DNA from: Bacteroidales bacterium
GTDB taxonomy: Bacteria; Bacteroidota; Bacteroidia; Bacteroidales; UBA10428
Direction: 5' to 3'
DNA length: 6,950 nucleotides
NCBI GenBank assembly: GCA_016935595.1
Contig: JAFGQQ010000323.1
Span: 1 to 6,950, forward strand
Positions within the stretch are counted from its first letter, which is position 1. Each line of letters opens with the position of its first letter. This document shows, one piece after another, positions 6,868 to 6,950 of this stretch. The notes under the pieces were generated by a model, which saw only the letters and a list, made by a program, of their open reading frames with translations, ran no database searches and was not told where the DNA came from. Both the position numbers and the translations under genes were made by a program.

Positions 6868-6950
6868 TTAATTCTTGTAACCCAGTTTTATTAATACTTC
6901 ATCGCTAATATCGTATTTAGGATTAAAATATAAAATACTTAATCCCTCAG
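6868..6950 (-). CDS. OmpH/Skp-like periplasmic chaperone, C-terminal end only
   Basis: On the minus strand a frame open from the window edge ends in TAA at 6870-6868 and encodes 26 complete residues, including LYFNPKYDISDEVLIKLGYK. That ending resembles the C-terminus of Bacteroidota OmpH (Skp-like) proteins, where a LLY-type strand is followed by DIS/DIT, a short helix and LG. Skp-like proteins are periplasmic chaperones for outer-membrane proteins. The position directly upstream of murI on the same strand supports the call, since ompH copies commonly precede murI in this phylum. Only a fragment is visible, so the signal peptide and coiled-coil arms cannot be checked. Confidence 0.65.
   Translation of the reverse strand, partial: EGLSILYFNPKYDISDEVLIKLGYKN

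Overview
The window is AT-rich DNA from a member of the Bacteroidota, probably a Bacteroidales- or Marinilabiliales-like organism; I cannot name the species. Three things point there. A secreted protease ends in a Por/T9SS type A sorting domain, which is specific to this phylum. An OmpH-like gene end precedes murI, a common Bacteroidota order. The genes lack Shine-Dalgarno sequences, and some have upstream boxes resembling the Bacteroidota promoter (TTG/TTTG, then TAnnTTTG).

Layout, left to right. At 1-804 (+) is the 3' part of a TPR-repeat protein that enters from outside the window. It converges on a block of minus-strand genes that fills the rest. In their direction of transcription (right to left) these are: the last 26 codons of an OmpH/Skp-like periplasmic chaperone (6868-6950); a 148-bp MITE-like inverted repeat (6696-6843); murI, glutamate racemase (5816-6649); korA and korB, the two subunits of a 2-oxoacid (probably 2-oxoglutarate):ferredoxin oxidoreductase (3785-5629 and 2767-3783, 1 nt apart); a 44-codon ORF that looks like an internally deleted STAS/SEC14-like protein (2579-2713); and a secreted papain-family (C1) cysteine protease with a lectin-like domain and T9SS signal (849-2546).

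How they work together: korA and korB form one complete enzyme, linking 2-oxoacid decarboxylation (or the reverse carboxylation) to ferredoxin in central carbon metabolism. MurI supplies D-glutamate for peptidoglycan, and OmpH assists outer-membrane protein folding; their proximity is a conserved cell-envelope neighbourhood. The protease is exported by the Sec system and then T9SS, and probably degrades protein outside the cell. I see no functional link between the protease, the TPR protein and the kor operon.

There is no gene-free stretch over 300 bases. The longest gaps are 6650-6867 (the repeat element plus a possible murI promoter) and 5630-5815 (candidate korA promoters). I found no RNA gene, CRISPR array, transposase gene or obvious new multi-gene system. 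The most noteworthy items are the MITE-like repeat and the shrunken STAS-like ORF.
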